Shown here one piece after another: positions 14,428-20,027 of a DNA stretch of 25,928 bases (positions are counted from its first letter, which is position 1; every line of letters starts with the position of its first letter). A program made the translations under genes and the position numbers. The notes under the pieces were generated by a model, which was not told the origin of the DNA, did not search any database, and saw nothing but the letters and a program-made list of their open reading frames with translations. Origin of the DNA: a virus; the IMG/VR virus record IMGVR_UViG_3300026932_000021, positions 1 through 25,928 of that record. The stretch is one strand, 5' to 3'.

Positions 14428-14628
14428 ATGGCCACCAGACCCGTGAGCATCCGTCGATTTCCGCTACCACAGGGTACGATCCGCGTATACCCCGTGCTGG
14501 GAGCGAAGTTCACCGGCCAGTCCAAGGGCTGCCACAACACTGAAACCGGGGAATATTGGGAAGTTCTCCCTCCACTGGACCGGGATGCGATTCGATTCCA
14601 GCGAATGCTTCTCCAAAAGAGGCGCTGA
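14428..14628 (+). CDS. Hypothetical protein, 66 residues
   Basis: ATG at 14428 is two bases after the preceding stop, so translation is likely coupled. The product is basic (start MATRPVSIRRFPLPQGTIRV, end RFQRMLLQKRR) with a mid segment GCHNTETGEYWEVLP. No known motif is visible. The gene's place in a compact run with both neighbours 2 bases away is the main support. Confidence 0.65.
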   Translation: MATRPVSIRRFPLPQGTIRVYPVLGAKFTGQSKGCHNTETGEYWEVLPPLDRDAIRFQRMLLQKRR

Positions 14629-14630
14629 CC

Positions 14631-14993
14631 ATGCCCACCCCAACCCTGCAGTCCATCCGCGACCTGCTGCTGACGTCTGACAAGGCTGTCTGCCGCGCAG
14701 TTGTTGCAATCTACCGTCGACAGACCCAGGAGGAGAAGTCGATGGAAGGTACGCTGGCACGGAATGGCGTGGGCTTCAACTCTGCCGATGCCTATCCCCT
14801 CACAAGACTAGCGAAGCAGCTCCTACACTCCGGGCCGGAAGCTGTCCCTGCTTTCCAGATCCTCGGTGCGCGCGAACGCATCCTGAAGTACGCTGGACAG
14901 CTTCTGGAAATTGCCCAGGAGAGGGAAGCGGAAAAGCTCCTCAATCAACTGACCTCAACTGAAACTGAAACTCAAAAGGAAACCACTGTATGA
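14631..14993 (+). CDS. Phage protein with NGxGFNxADA motif
   Basis: This 120-residue protein starts at ATG 14631, two bases after the preceding stop; an earlier in-frame ATG would overlap that gene. It has a helical N-terminus (LQSIRDLLLTSDKAVCRAVV), then NGVGFNSADAYPLTRLAKQLL, then ARERILKYAGQLLEIA. The NG-GFN--DA motif followed by a helical segment with AR-RI-KY--QL recurs in small accessory proteins of many phages; its function is unknown to me. A related but shorter motif occurs in the product of 19671-20027. Confidence 0.72.
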   Translation: MPTPTLQSIRDLLLTSDKAVCRAVVAIYRRQTQEEKSMEGTLARNGVGFNSADAYPLTRLAKQLLHSGPEAVPAFQILGARERILKYAGQLLEIAQEREAEKLLNQLTSTETETQKETTV

Positions 14994-15322
14994 CCACACT
15001 GATCGGCTCTTTCATCTCTGCCGAATGGGGCAAGGTTCTTGTAGGCACTGACCACTACGGGGGTAAAGGTGGTCCCCTGGCTGTGCTCCTCCTCGAAAGG
15101 GAAGGACAGCACCTGGCGACCCTCTCTGTCAACATGTATCGTCCCGAATGCAGCCACGACAGTCGTGATCTACCGAAAGACTGCTTCTATGTGAAAGAAT
15201 GGGGGGAGAATGCCCAATTGGCCCAGGAAGCCTACAACAGTGGCCTGTTCCTCCTGCGCCCTGACCTTCCCAAAGCTTACAGTGGCTTTGTGAGTGCCCC
15301 GGTGTGGCAGCTGGCAGACTGA
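14990..15322 (+). CDS. DUF4313-like small protein
   Basis: ATG at 14990 overlaps the upstream stop (ATGA), with AAAGGA 8-13 bases upstream. In the 110 residues I see GGPLAVLLLEREGQHLATLS, a VNM strand, then CFYVKEWGENAQLAQEA and YNSGLF. The layout (hydrophobic strand, G-P-A-L-VNL-like strand, F-----EN--L---A---GL) resembles DUF4313, a family of unknown role in plasmids and phages. This match is from memory and moderate. It ends the four-gene block, and dyad copy 6 begins 2 bases after its stop. Confidence 0.6.
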   Translation: MTTLIGSFISAEWGKVLVGTDHYGGKGGPLAVLLLEREGQHLATLSVNMYRPECSHDSRDLPKDCFYVKEWGENAQLAQEAYNSGLFLLRPDLPKAYSGFVSAPVWQLAD

Positions 15323-15324
15323 CT

Positions 15325-15368
15325 TTGTAATCAAGGCGGATTACTCCATTGTAATCCGCGCCAATAAC
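15325..15368. repeat. Dispersed dyad, copy 6
   Basis: Left half-site TAATC, then GGATTAC (15338-15344), centre TCCATT, GTAATCC (15351-15357) and outer AATAA. It lies between two gene blocks. The right core arm doubles as the -35 of a promoter. The bases AGACTGACTT just before it are also found before half copy 8. Confidence 0.85.
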
Positions 15369-15378
15369 CCCCTATACT
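15349..15378 (+). promoter_or_regulatory. Promoter with -35 inside dyad copy 6
   Basis: TTGTAA (15349-15354) is formed by the end of the dyad centre and the start of its right arm. An 18-base spacer leads to TATACT (15373-15378). The GHKL ATPase gene starts 48 bases downstream. Any protein bound to the dyad would cover the -35 box. Confidence 0.62.
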
Positions 15379-15426
15379 GACCTTCCCCTAACCCTTGGGC
15401 ACCCCGTGCCCTTTCCTGAGGCTCAT

Positions 15427-16629
15427 ATGACCATCATTCAGTTCGACAATCCCGGCGAAATCGACCTCGCTGCCATCACAACCTTCGGCGTCAGCGTCAA
15501 GGACTCCTCCAACCCGATCGGTATGTTCGGCACTGGCTTCAAATATGCCCTCGCGGTTCTGCTGCGCAACAAATGCAGCCTGGAGATTTGGAGTGGCCTA
15601 AAGCACTACAAGTTCGCTGCCCACCCGACAGTCATTCGGGGCGAAAAGTTTGACATTATCCATCTGAGCGAAGCCCAGGGCGAGTGGCGCTCCCTTGGCT
15701 TCAGCACCCAATTGGGTAAAAATTGGGAACTCTGGATGGCCTACCGCGAGCTTGTCTGCAACTGCAAAGATGAGAACGGCACCACCAGCCAGCTCATCAA
15801 CTTCAAGGGTCCGAAAGCTGACCACACCTACGTCCTTGTGCAGGGTTCGGACTTCATCACCGTCCACCAGCAGCGCTCCAAGTTCTTCCTGGACAGTGAG
15901 CCTGACATGGTCAGCGGCGGCATGCAGATCTTCGCTCGCAAGGCTGAGAACTTCTTCTACCGTGGAATTGCAGTTGCGACCCTCCCGAAGCAGTCCCTGT
16001 TCACCTACAATACCACGGACGAAATGACCCTGACGGAAGATCGCACCGCAAGGTATCCCTGGAACGTGGGCGAGCGGATCAGCTTTGCCATTCAGACCTC
16101 TCTGGACAAGGAATTCATCCGCGAATGCATCCTGGCACCCGTCGACACCTTCGAGCACGAGCTGCGCTTCCACGACATTCAGGCTGCCAGCCCAGAGTTC
16201 CTGGAAGTCTGCCTCCAGGAAAGGAATCGCAACATCAATCGGGTCAACCCGACTGCACTCGAAGTCCTCCAAAAGCAGGACCGAACGGGTGCCTTCAGCC
16301 CAAAACCCCACACTCTCACCCCGATTCAGCAGAAGCAGCTCGCAAAAGCCATCGCCTTCTGCCACACCCTGGGCTACCCTGTCGACGACTACCCCATTAT
16401 CGTGTCTGCAACCCTGGGCGAAGGCATCCTCGGCCTTGCACTGGACGAGAAAATTTGGCTCAGCGAAACAATCTTCCTCACCGCAGGCACCAAGGGCGTT
16501 GCAGCAACTCTGATCGAGGAGTTCATCCACCTGCACCATCGCTTCGAGGACTGCTCCCGCCGCCTTCAGCAGCACCTGTTCGACAAGATCGTAAGCCTGG
16601 GTGAGGACATGTTGGGCGAACCCCTCTAG
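15427..16629 (+). CDS. GHKL-fold ATP-binding protein with C-terminal EExxH segment
   Basis: This 400-residue protein starts at ATG 15427, after CCTGAGGCTCAT, a version of the shared leader; an ATG 21 bases earlier has no ribosome site. Residues 29-42 (NPIGMFGTGFKYAL) match the G-FG-G-K loop of GHKL ATPases (Hsp90, MutL, histidine kinases, MORC). The middle (about 130-230) is beta-rich and unassigned. Near the end EEFIH (364-368) inside LIEEFIHLHHRFEDCSRR looks like a zinc peptidase HExxH helix in which the first His is Glu, so catalysis is doubtful. GHKL proteins act as ATP-driven clamps. Whether this one works on DNA, on a host protein or in counter-defence is unknown. Confidence 0.75.
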   Translation: MTIIQFDNPGEIDLAAITTFGVSVKDSSNPIGMFGTGFKYALAVLLRNKCSLEIWSGLKHYKFAAHPTVIRGEKFDIIHLSEAQGEWRSLGFSTQLGKNWELWMAYRELVCNCKDENGTTSQLINFKGPKADHTYVLVQGSDFITVHQQRSKFFLDSEPDMVSGGMQIFARKAENFFYRGIAVATLPKQSLFTYNTTDEMTLTEDRTARYPWNVGERISFAIQTSLDKEFIRECILAPVDTFEHELRFHDIQAASPEFLEVCLQERNRNINRVNPTALEVLQKQDRTGAFSPKPHTLTPIQQKQLAKAIAFCHTLGYPVDDYPIIVSATLGEGILGLALDEKIWLSETIFLTAGTKGVAATLIEEFIHLHHRFEDCSRRLQQHLFDKIVSLGEDMLGEPL

Positions 16630-16662
16630 GCCGAGGCCAACTGTCAACCCCTCACAGAACAA

Positions 16663-16696
16663 GGGTATTCCCTCGAAAAACACTTGGGAATTTCCC
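16663..16696. promoter_or_regulatory. Pair of short dyads upstream of the 16803 promoter
   Basis: GGGTATTCCC (16663-16672) and GGGAATTTCCC (16686-16696) are two similar near-palindromes about 23 bases apart, centre to centre. The second abuts the -35 box at 16697. The spacing is about two helical turns, so two dimers could bind on one face of the DNA. They differ from the main dyad family. Confidence 0.45.
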
Positions 16697-16725
16697 TTGC
16701 CCATCTGCCGCCCATGTGCCATACT
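16697..16725 (+). promoter_or_regulatory. Promoter for the 214-residue gene
   Basis: TTGCCC (16697-16702), a 17-base spacer and CATACT (16720-16725). The start codon at 16803 is 77 bases downstream with AAGGAA before it. An intrinsic terminator follows the gene, so this looks like a single-gene unit. Confidence 0.55.
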
Positions 16726-16802
16726 TCGCTTTCCGGCATCGCAGTTCGCAATGTCGCCAACCCAGGGGGCACACTTTCCCCCGCCACACTGAAGGAAATA
16801 TA

Positions 16803-17447
16803 ATGTCCCATACCGAAGCTGCCAAGGAAGTCGAACAGGCCGAAGCCCCCAAGGGCAAAAAGGCTGTCGTGATCCAGACCGTCACGATGGATGACGGCCG
16901 CGTGGTTGAGTTCGCTGGCAAGAAGCGGATGAAGAAGGAGACCACGATCAGCGCCACCGGCGAGATCCACACCCGCCTGGACTTCGTGAACGGCGAAGTT
17001 CGCAGCTACAAGGTCACCCCCGAAATGCTTCCCCGCTTCGCTGCTCACGGCGTGGAACAGAAGCTCGGGGATGAGATCGCTGGTGTCGACGACATTGCAG
17101 ACGCAGTCGAGGCGATCGACGAGCTGCTCATCCGCCTGGAAAAGGGCGAGTGGACCGCCGAACGCGCTGCCGGCACCGGTGGCCAAGGCAAGGGCAACAG
17201 CCTGTCGGGTGCTTCCATTCTGGTGCGGGCACTGGTGGAAATGACCGGCAAGGACGTTCGCAGCATCCGCGAAGCCCTGATGGACAAGACGCCAGCGGAA
17301 AAGGCTGCGCTCCGCCGCAATCCGCGCCTGCGTCCGATCATCGAGCGCCTGGAGTCGGAGAAGGCTGCCAAGAAGGAGGAGAAGTCGGGCATCAACAGCG
17401 ACGACCTCCTCGAAGGCATCGTGTCCAGCGAAGCCGAAACGGTTTGA
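16803..17447 (+). CDS. Hypothetical protein, paralogue of the 13047 gene
   Basis: This 214-residue, charged, soluble protein has ATG at 16803, 6 bases after AAGGAAA. Segments in order: VIQTVTMDDGRVVEFAGKKR, HTRLDFVNGEVRSYKV, HGVEQKLGDE, a helical DAVEAIDELLIRLEKGEW, then ILVRALVEMTGKDVRSI, AALRRNPRLRPIIERL and INSDDLLEGI near the end. HG-EQKL, LVRAL---GKD, ALR-N-R---I--L and D-LL-G occur in the same order in the 171-residue product. It has an extra 50-residue N-terminus. Its own promoter and terminator suggest strong independent expression. Role unknown; I could not place it in a named family. Confidence 0.8.
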   Translation: MSHTEAAKEVEQAEAPKGKKAVVIQTVTMDDGRVVEFAGKKRMKKETTISATGEIHTRLDFVNGEVRSYKVTPEMLPRFAAHGVEQKLGDEIAGVDDIADAVEAIDELLIRLEKGEWTAERAAGTGGQGKGNSLSGASILVRALVEMTGKDVRSIREALMDKTPAEKAALRRNPRLRPIIERLESEKAAKKEEKSGINSDDLLEGIVSSEAETV

Positions 17448-17520
17448 GGACGTAGGCCAAAGCTGCCACCTTTTGCGTAATTGAGCCTCCGCAGGCGGCA
17501 GCCGGAGCTGAACCTCACAG

Positions 17521-17554
17521 AAGGGGCCAGGGTTGGAAAATCCTGGCCCCTTTT
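17521..17554 (+). terminator. Intrinsic terminator
   Basis: AAGGGGCCAGG (17521-17531) pairs perfectly with CCTGGCCCCTT (17542-17552) around a 10-base loop, and the right arm runs into TTTT. It lies 73 bases after the 214-residue gene. Confidence 0.85.
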
Positions 17555-17616
17555 GCACACTTGCGGAGCATAATCTGCTTCGCTCCCCCTTCCCTCCCAT
17601 CCGAAAGGAACCTTGA

Positions 17617-18072
17617 ATGTCTGACGAAACGACCGCGGTGCCTCCAGCACCTGCAACCGAACCCGCCGCAGCACCCGTGGCAGCTCCCGCACCCGTGGAA
17701 GCACCGGCTGTTGCTCCCGCACCTGTTGCTCCGCCTCCGCCTGATGCTCCACCCACTCTCGACCCCGCCGCAGCCGCCCTTGACCCCGCCGCAGCTGCAA
17801 CCGCCGATGGCGCTGTCGAGACAACCAACGACCTGACTCCTGCCGCTCCTCCCGCGGTCCCTCAGCCCACGGAAGCCCAAATCCAAGAGCAGGATCTGGC
17901 CCGCTTTTTCGACATGACCAACGTGTACTGGGCGCAGTCCGACGTCGATCCAGTCCGCGGTGTGCCTTCCGACATTCCTGAAGGCTACGCGAAGTGCTCC
18001 GATGGCGGCTGGCGCAAACCTCTGTACGCCGGCGGCACTGTCGAACCTCCAATGGGGGGAACTGCAGCATGA
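17617..18072 (+). CDS. Pro/Ala-rich protein with short C-terminal domain
   Basis: This is a 151-residue protein whose first 100 residues are low-complexity Pro/Ala (APAPVEAPAVAPAPVAPPPP). They include a perfect tandem LDPAAAA repeat at about 48-61. A conserved-looking C-terminal part follows from about 90: LARFFDMTNVYW, GVPSDIPEGYAKCSDGGW. The ATG at 17617 has AAAGGAA about 7 bases upstream. The Pro/Ala stretch is probably an extended linker or tether. Function unknown. The stop overlaps the next start (ATGA). Confidence 0.7.
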   Translation: MSDETTAVPPAPATEPAAAPVAAPAPVEAPAVAPAPVAPPPPDAPPTLDPAAAALDPAAAATADGAVETTNDLTPAAPPAVPQPTEAQIQEQDLARFFDMTNVYWAQSDVDPVRGVPSDIPEGYAKCSDGGWRKPLYAGGTVEPPMGGTAA

Positions 18073-18365
18073 CCATGCCTACCGTTGGTCGCAGGGTCTG
18101 GCTCATCATCCGTGACGGCTGCCCTGCACCCTTCGCCCGCCACGGCGACCAGCCACACGACGCAGGAATCGCCTTTGTCTGGCACGAACACCTGGTGAAC
18201 ATCAGTGTGTCCGACCACAATGGCTATCCCCAAAGTCTGACCAGTGTGCACTTCCGCCAGCCAGGGGAAGATGAACCTGTGGCCCCCTACTGGTGCGAAT
18301 GGATGCCCTATCAAATCGGGCAGGCCAAAAAGGATGAGGCCGAGGCGAAGCGAAAGCAGAGCTAG
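18069..18365 (+). CDS. Small conserved-type phage protein (PTVGR start)
   Basis: This 98-residue protein starts with ATG at 18069, overlapping the preceding stop. It begins MTMPTVGRRVWLIIRDGC and then has AGIAFVWHEHLVNISVSDHNG. The PTVGR-VH----G---A-IV--V--D--VNL-V-D--G layout is common in small phage proteins placed next to replication genes; their role is not known to me. The C-terminus is Lys/Glu-rich. It ends a block, and dyad copy 7 begins 18 bases later. Confidence 0.68.
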   Translation: MTMPTVGRRVWLIIRDGCPAPFARHGDQPHDAGIAFVWHEHLVNISVSDHNGYPQSLTSVHFRQPGEDEPVAPYWCEWMPYQIGQAKKDEAEAKRKQS

Positions 18366-18382
18366 CGCCCTCCCCTTCCGGG

Positions 18383-18426
18383 GATTATCGGGGCGGATTA
18401 CAGTAGTGTAATCCGCCCCGATTATT
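18383..18426. repeat. Dispersed dyad, copy 7
   Basis: ATCGGGGCGGATTAC (18387-18401) pairs perfectly over 15 bp with GTAATCCGCCCCGAT (18408-18422). The centre is AGTAGT. The right side ends ATTATTTT, so on the plus strand it could also act as a terminator. Half copy 8 follows within 20 bases. Confidence 0.87.
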
Positions 18427-18439
18427 TTGTAAGACTGAC

Positions 18440-18468
18440 TTGTAATCCGCCCCGATTACGGTTACACT
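18440..18468 (+). promoter_or_regulatory. Promoter built on dyad half copy 8
   Basis: TTGTAA (18440-18445), a 17-base spacer and TACACT (18463-18468). The -35 and spacer are the right half of the dyad family (GTAATC-CGCCCC-GATTAC, itself a 6-bp inverted repeat). The left half is nearly lost. The 242-residue gene starts 49 bases after the -10. Confidence 0.65.
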
Positions 18469-18517
18469 TTGTATTGGACACACCCGCTCCAACCCCAACC
18501 CTGAGAGGCTCAAAAAC

Positions 18518-19246
18518 ATGCTGGTTCCCTCCGACGCCACCCTCCCTGCTACATTCCCCTCGGCAGGTCTCCTGCTCCCCTCCCTCCCAGACCTTCCGGT
18601 CGAACCCTCCACCCCCTCTGACCCCTTGCTCTCCAACTTCATTGGAGACTTGCTGGCGGAAGTCCCCCCGAAGGAAAAGCGGCCTGCTGCCCCGCGCCCC
18701 AAGCGTGAACCAGTTGCTGACCTTTCCTCCTTCATGGGCGAACTCCTCTCCGAATCCGCTGAAGAAAAAGCGCAAAAGGAGAAGCTGAAGGAACTCCGCA
18801 AGCAAGCGAAAAACACTGCCCTTCCGGGTTCCACCGTGAAGCGGCTGAAGGAAGAGGTCTACAGCCTTGACGTGGCCCAAAATTGGGTCGAAAAGGCTGA
18901 CACGATCTGGATTCACAACTGCACCTGCTTGAATTGTGGCCGGTCCACCCCCACATTCCAGGGCTATTTCCGCCGAATGTATAACAGACACTCCCACGTC
19001 GATCGGTGGGTTGCGCTGGACCCGGAAACCGTGAGCACTCTCCCCAGGGAAATGAAAGTCGAAGAGCGCGAAGTGTCCCTCTGCCCCGAATGCCTTCCCC
19101 AGGTCCTGATGGAAGACGGCTGGCTTACGGCCGAAGCCCCTGAAGGCACCGATTCCGACATTCTCCAGGAGGAACTGGATGAAGAAGTGACGGACAATGT
19201 GGCAGGGAGCATCGACAATGAAGATAATTTGGAGGAGCTGCTCTAA
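18518..19246 (+). CDS. Probable zinc-binding protein with repeated LL peptide
   Basis: This 242-residue protein opens the block, with the leader CCTGAGAGGCTCAAAAAC just before the ATG. The N-terminal 60 residues are Pro/Leu-rich. Two similar peptides, LSNFIGDLLAEV and LSSFMGELLSES, occur at about 39-50 and 69-80. A basic helix follows (EKLKELRKQAKN). Cysteines C135, C137, C140 and later C189 and C192 (CTCLNCG and LCPEC) could hold one zinc. The C-terminus is strongly acidic and ends DNEDNLEELL. No family is recognised. A regulatory or adaptor role is possible. Confidence 0.72.
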   Translation: MLVPSDATLPATFPSAGLLLPSLPDLPVEPSTPSDPLLSNFIGDLLAEVPPKEKRPAAPRPKREPVADLSSFMGELLSESAEEKAQKEKLKELRKQAKNTALPGSTVKRLKEEVYSLDVAQNWVEKADTIWIHNCTCLNCGRSTPTFQGYFRRMYNRHSHVDRWVALDPETVSTLPREMKVEEREVSLCPECLPQVLMEDGWLTAEAPEGTDSDILQEELDEEVTDNVAGSIDNEDNLEELL

Positions 19247-19311
19247 TCAGGGGCATACTCCTCCCTTTCCCTCTTCCCATTTCCATCCCTGCAACTGAAA
19301 GGAGGACTAAA

Positions 19312-19521
19312 ATGTCCCGACCTGCCCGTGTCGTTCGCACGATCAGCAAAAACATCGCCTTGCCTGAAGACCTCGTCGCCAGGCTAGAACTCGAACTCTA
19401 TTCGGACCTGGAAGGGAAAATCCCCTTCGGTGCCCAGGCGAAATTCTTCGAGGATCTGCTCCGGCGGCACTTTACGGAGCAGGATGCCCGCATGCACAAA
19501 CGCGCTCCCCATCACAGCTAA
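19312..19521 (+). CDS. Ribbon-helix-helix-like small protein
   Basis: This 69-residue protein has an excellent ribosome site (AAAGGAGG, 6 bases before ATG 19312). A short basic N-terminus is followed by ISKNIALPEDLVARLELELY, then KIPFGAQAKFFEDLLRRHF. A predicted strand, then helix (PEDLVARLELEL), turn and a second helix (AKFFEDLLRRHF) fit a ribbon-helix-helix fold or the similar P-GA-S-F phage protein group. Such proteins often bind DNA dyads as dimers, so it is a candidate regulator of the dispersed dyads. That link is speculation. Confidence 0.65.
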   Translation: MSRPARVVRTISKNIALPEDLVARLELELYSDLEGKIPFGAQAKFFEDLLRRHFTEQDARMHKRAPHHS

Positions 19522-19537
19522 ACTGAAAGGAAATACA

Positions 19538-19702
19538 GTGGAAATCCCCCCGCATGCACAGCTCTCCAACCCTCGCCGCAATGAGCAGCGCAAGTTGCTG
19601 AAAGCCCTTGGAGGCCGGCGTCAGTACCGTAAAGCCCAACGCCAGTGGCGAGAAGAACAGCGAGCCCAGCATGGCAACCAAGGCCCTCATCCAGCCCAGT
19701 AG
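19538..19702 (+). CDS. Small basic protein, GTG start
   Basis: GTG at 19538 has GAAAGGAAA 7 bases upstream and lies 16 bases after the preceding stop. The 54-residue product is very rich in Arg and Gln (RRNEQRKLLKALGGRRQYRK, then QRQWREEQRAQ), so it may bind nucleic acid. The same frame is open to 19430, but that part overlaps the previous gene. It overlaps the next start by 32 bases. Unrecognised. Confidence 0.5.
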   Translation: MEIPPHAQLSNPRRNEQRKLLKALGGRRQYRKAQRQWREEQRAQHGNQGPHPAQ

Positions 19703-20027
19703 TCACCGCTCCCCTCGCCCTCGAATCTGGAAAGACCGGATTTCGAGGATTTACCACTGCGCCGTCATCATAGCAAGTCGGCGCAAGGTGCTGCAACCCG
19801 TAGGTCTCGGCTTCAACGCAGCCGAAGCCTACAATGATTGGTGGGACCTAGTGCAGCCTTCCAACCTCCCAAGAGCACTCATCCCCAACCGGGCCACTGG
19901 CCTGACAGAAAGTAACTCCAATGTCCGACAATCAGCCGAACCTCGCTACTCCAGTCACCGAGCAGCCTTCAACTCTGGCATCGCCCCCGACGGAAACTGG
20001 CCAAGCAGCCACAAGCGAGAGCCCTAA
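19671..20027 (+). CDS. Short relative of the NGxGFN protein, overlapping the helicase start
   Basis: ATG at 19671 is followed by a 118-codon frame. Residues 20-70 contain RISRIYHCAVIIASRRKVLQ and VGLGFNAAEAYNDWWDLV, which resembles NGVGFNSADAYPLTRLAKQL of the 14631 product. The last 35 codons overlap the helicase gene by 107 bases and look like out-of-frame reading (Ser/Arg/Pro-rich). There is no strong ribosome site. The protein may really be shorter and hit by a frameshift, or the helicase may start later. Function unknown. Confidence 0.5.
   Translation: MATKALIQPSSHRSPRPRIWKDRISRIYHCAVIIASRRKVLQPVGLGFNAAEAYNDWWDLVQPSNLPRALIPNRATGLTESNSNVRQSAEPRYSSHRAAFNSGIAPDGNWPSSHKREP

Noticed and set aside
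15598-16722. Long minus-strand frame of 374 codons opposite the GHKL gene
   Set aside because: It is the antisense shadow of a well-supported gene with motifs and a leader on the plus strand.
16644-18220. Minus-strand frames of about 390 codons across 17 kb (Gly/Ala-rich)
   Set aside because: They span a terminator and several plus-strand genes, and their Gly/Ala stretches mirror the Pro/Ala linker on the other strand.
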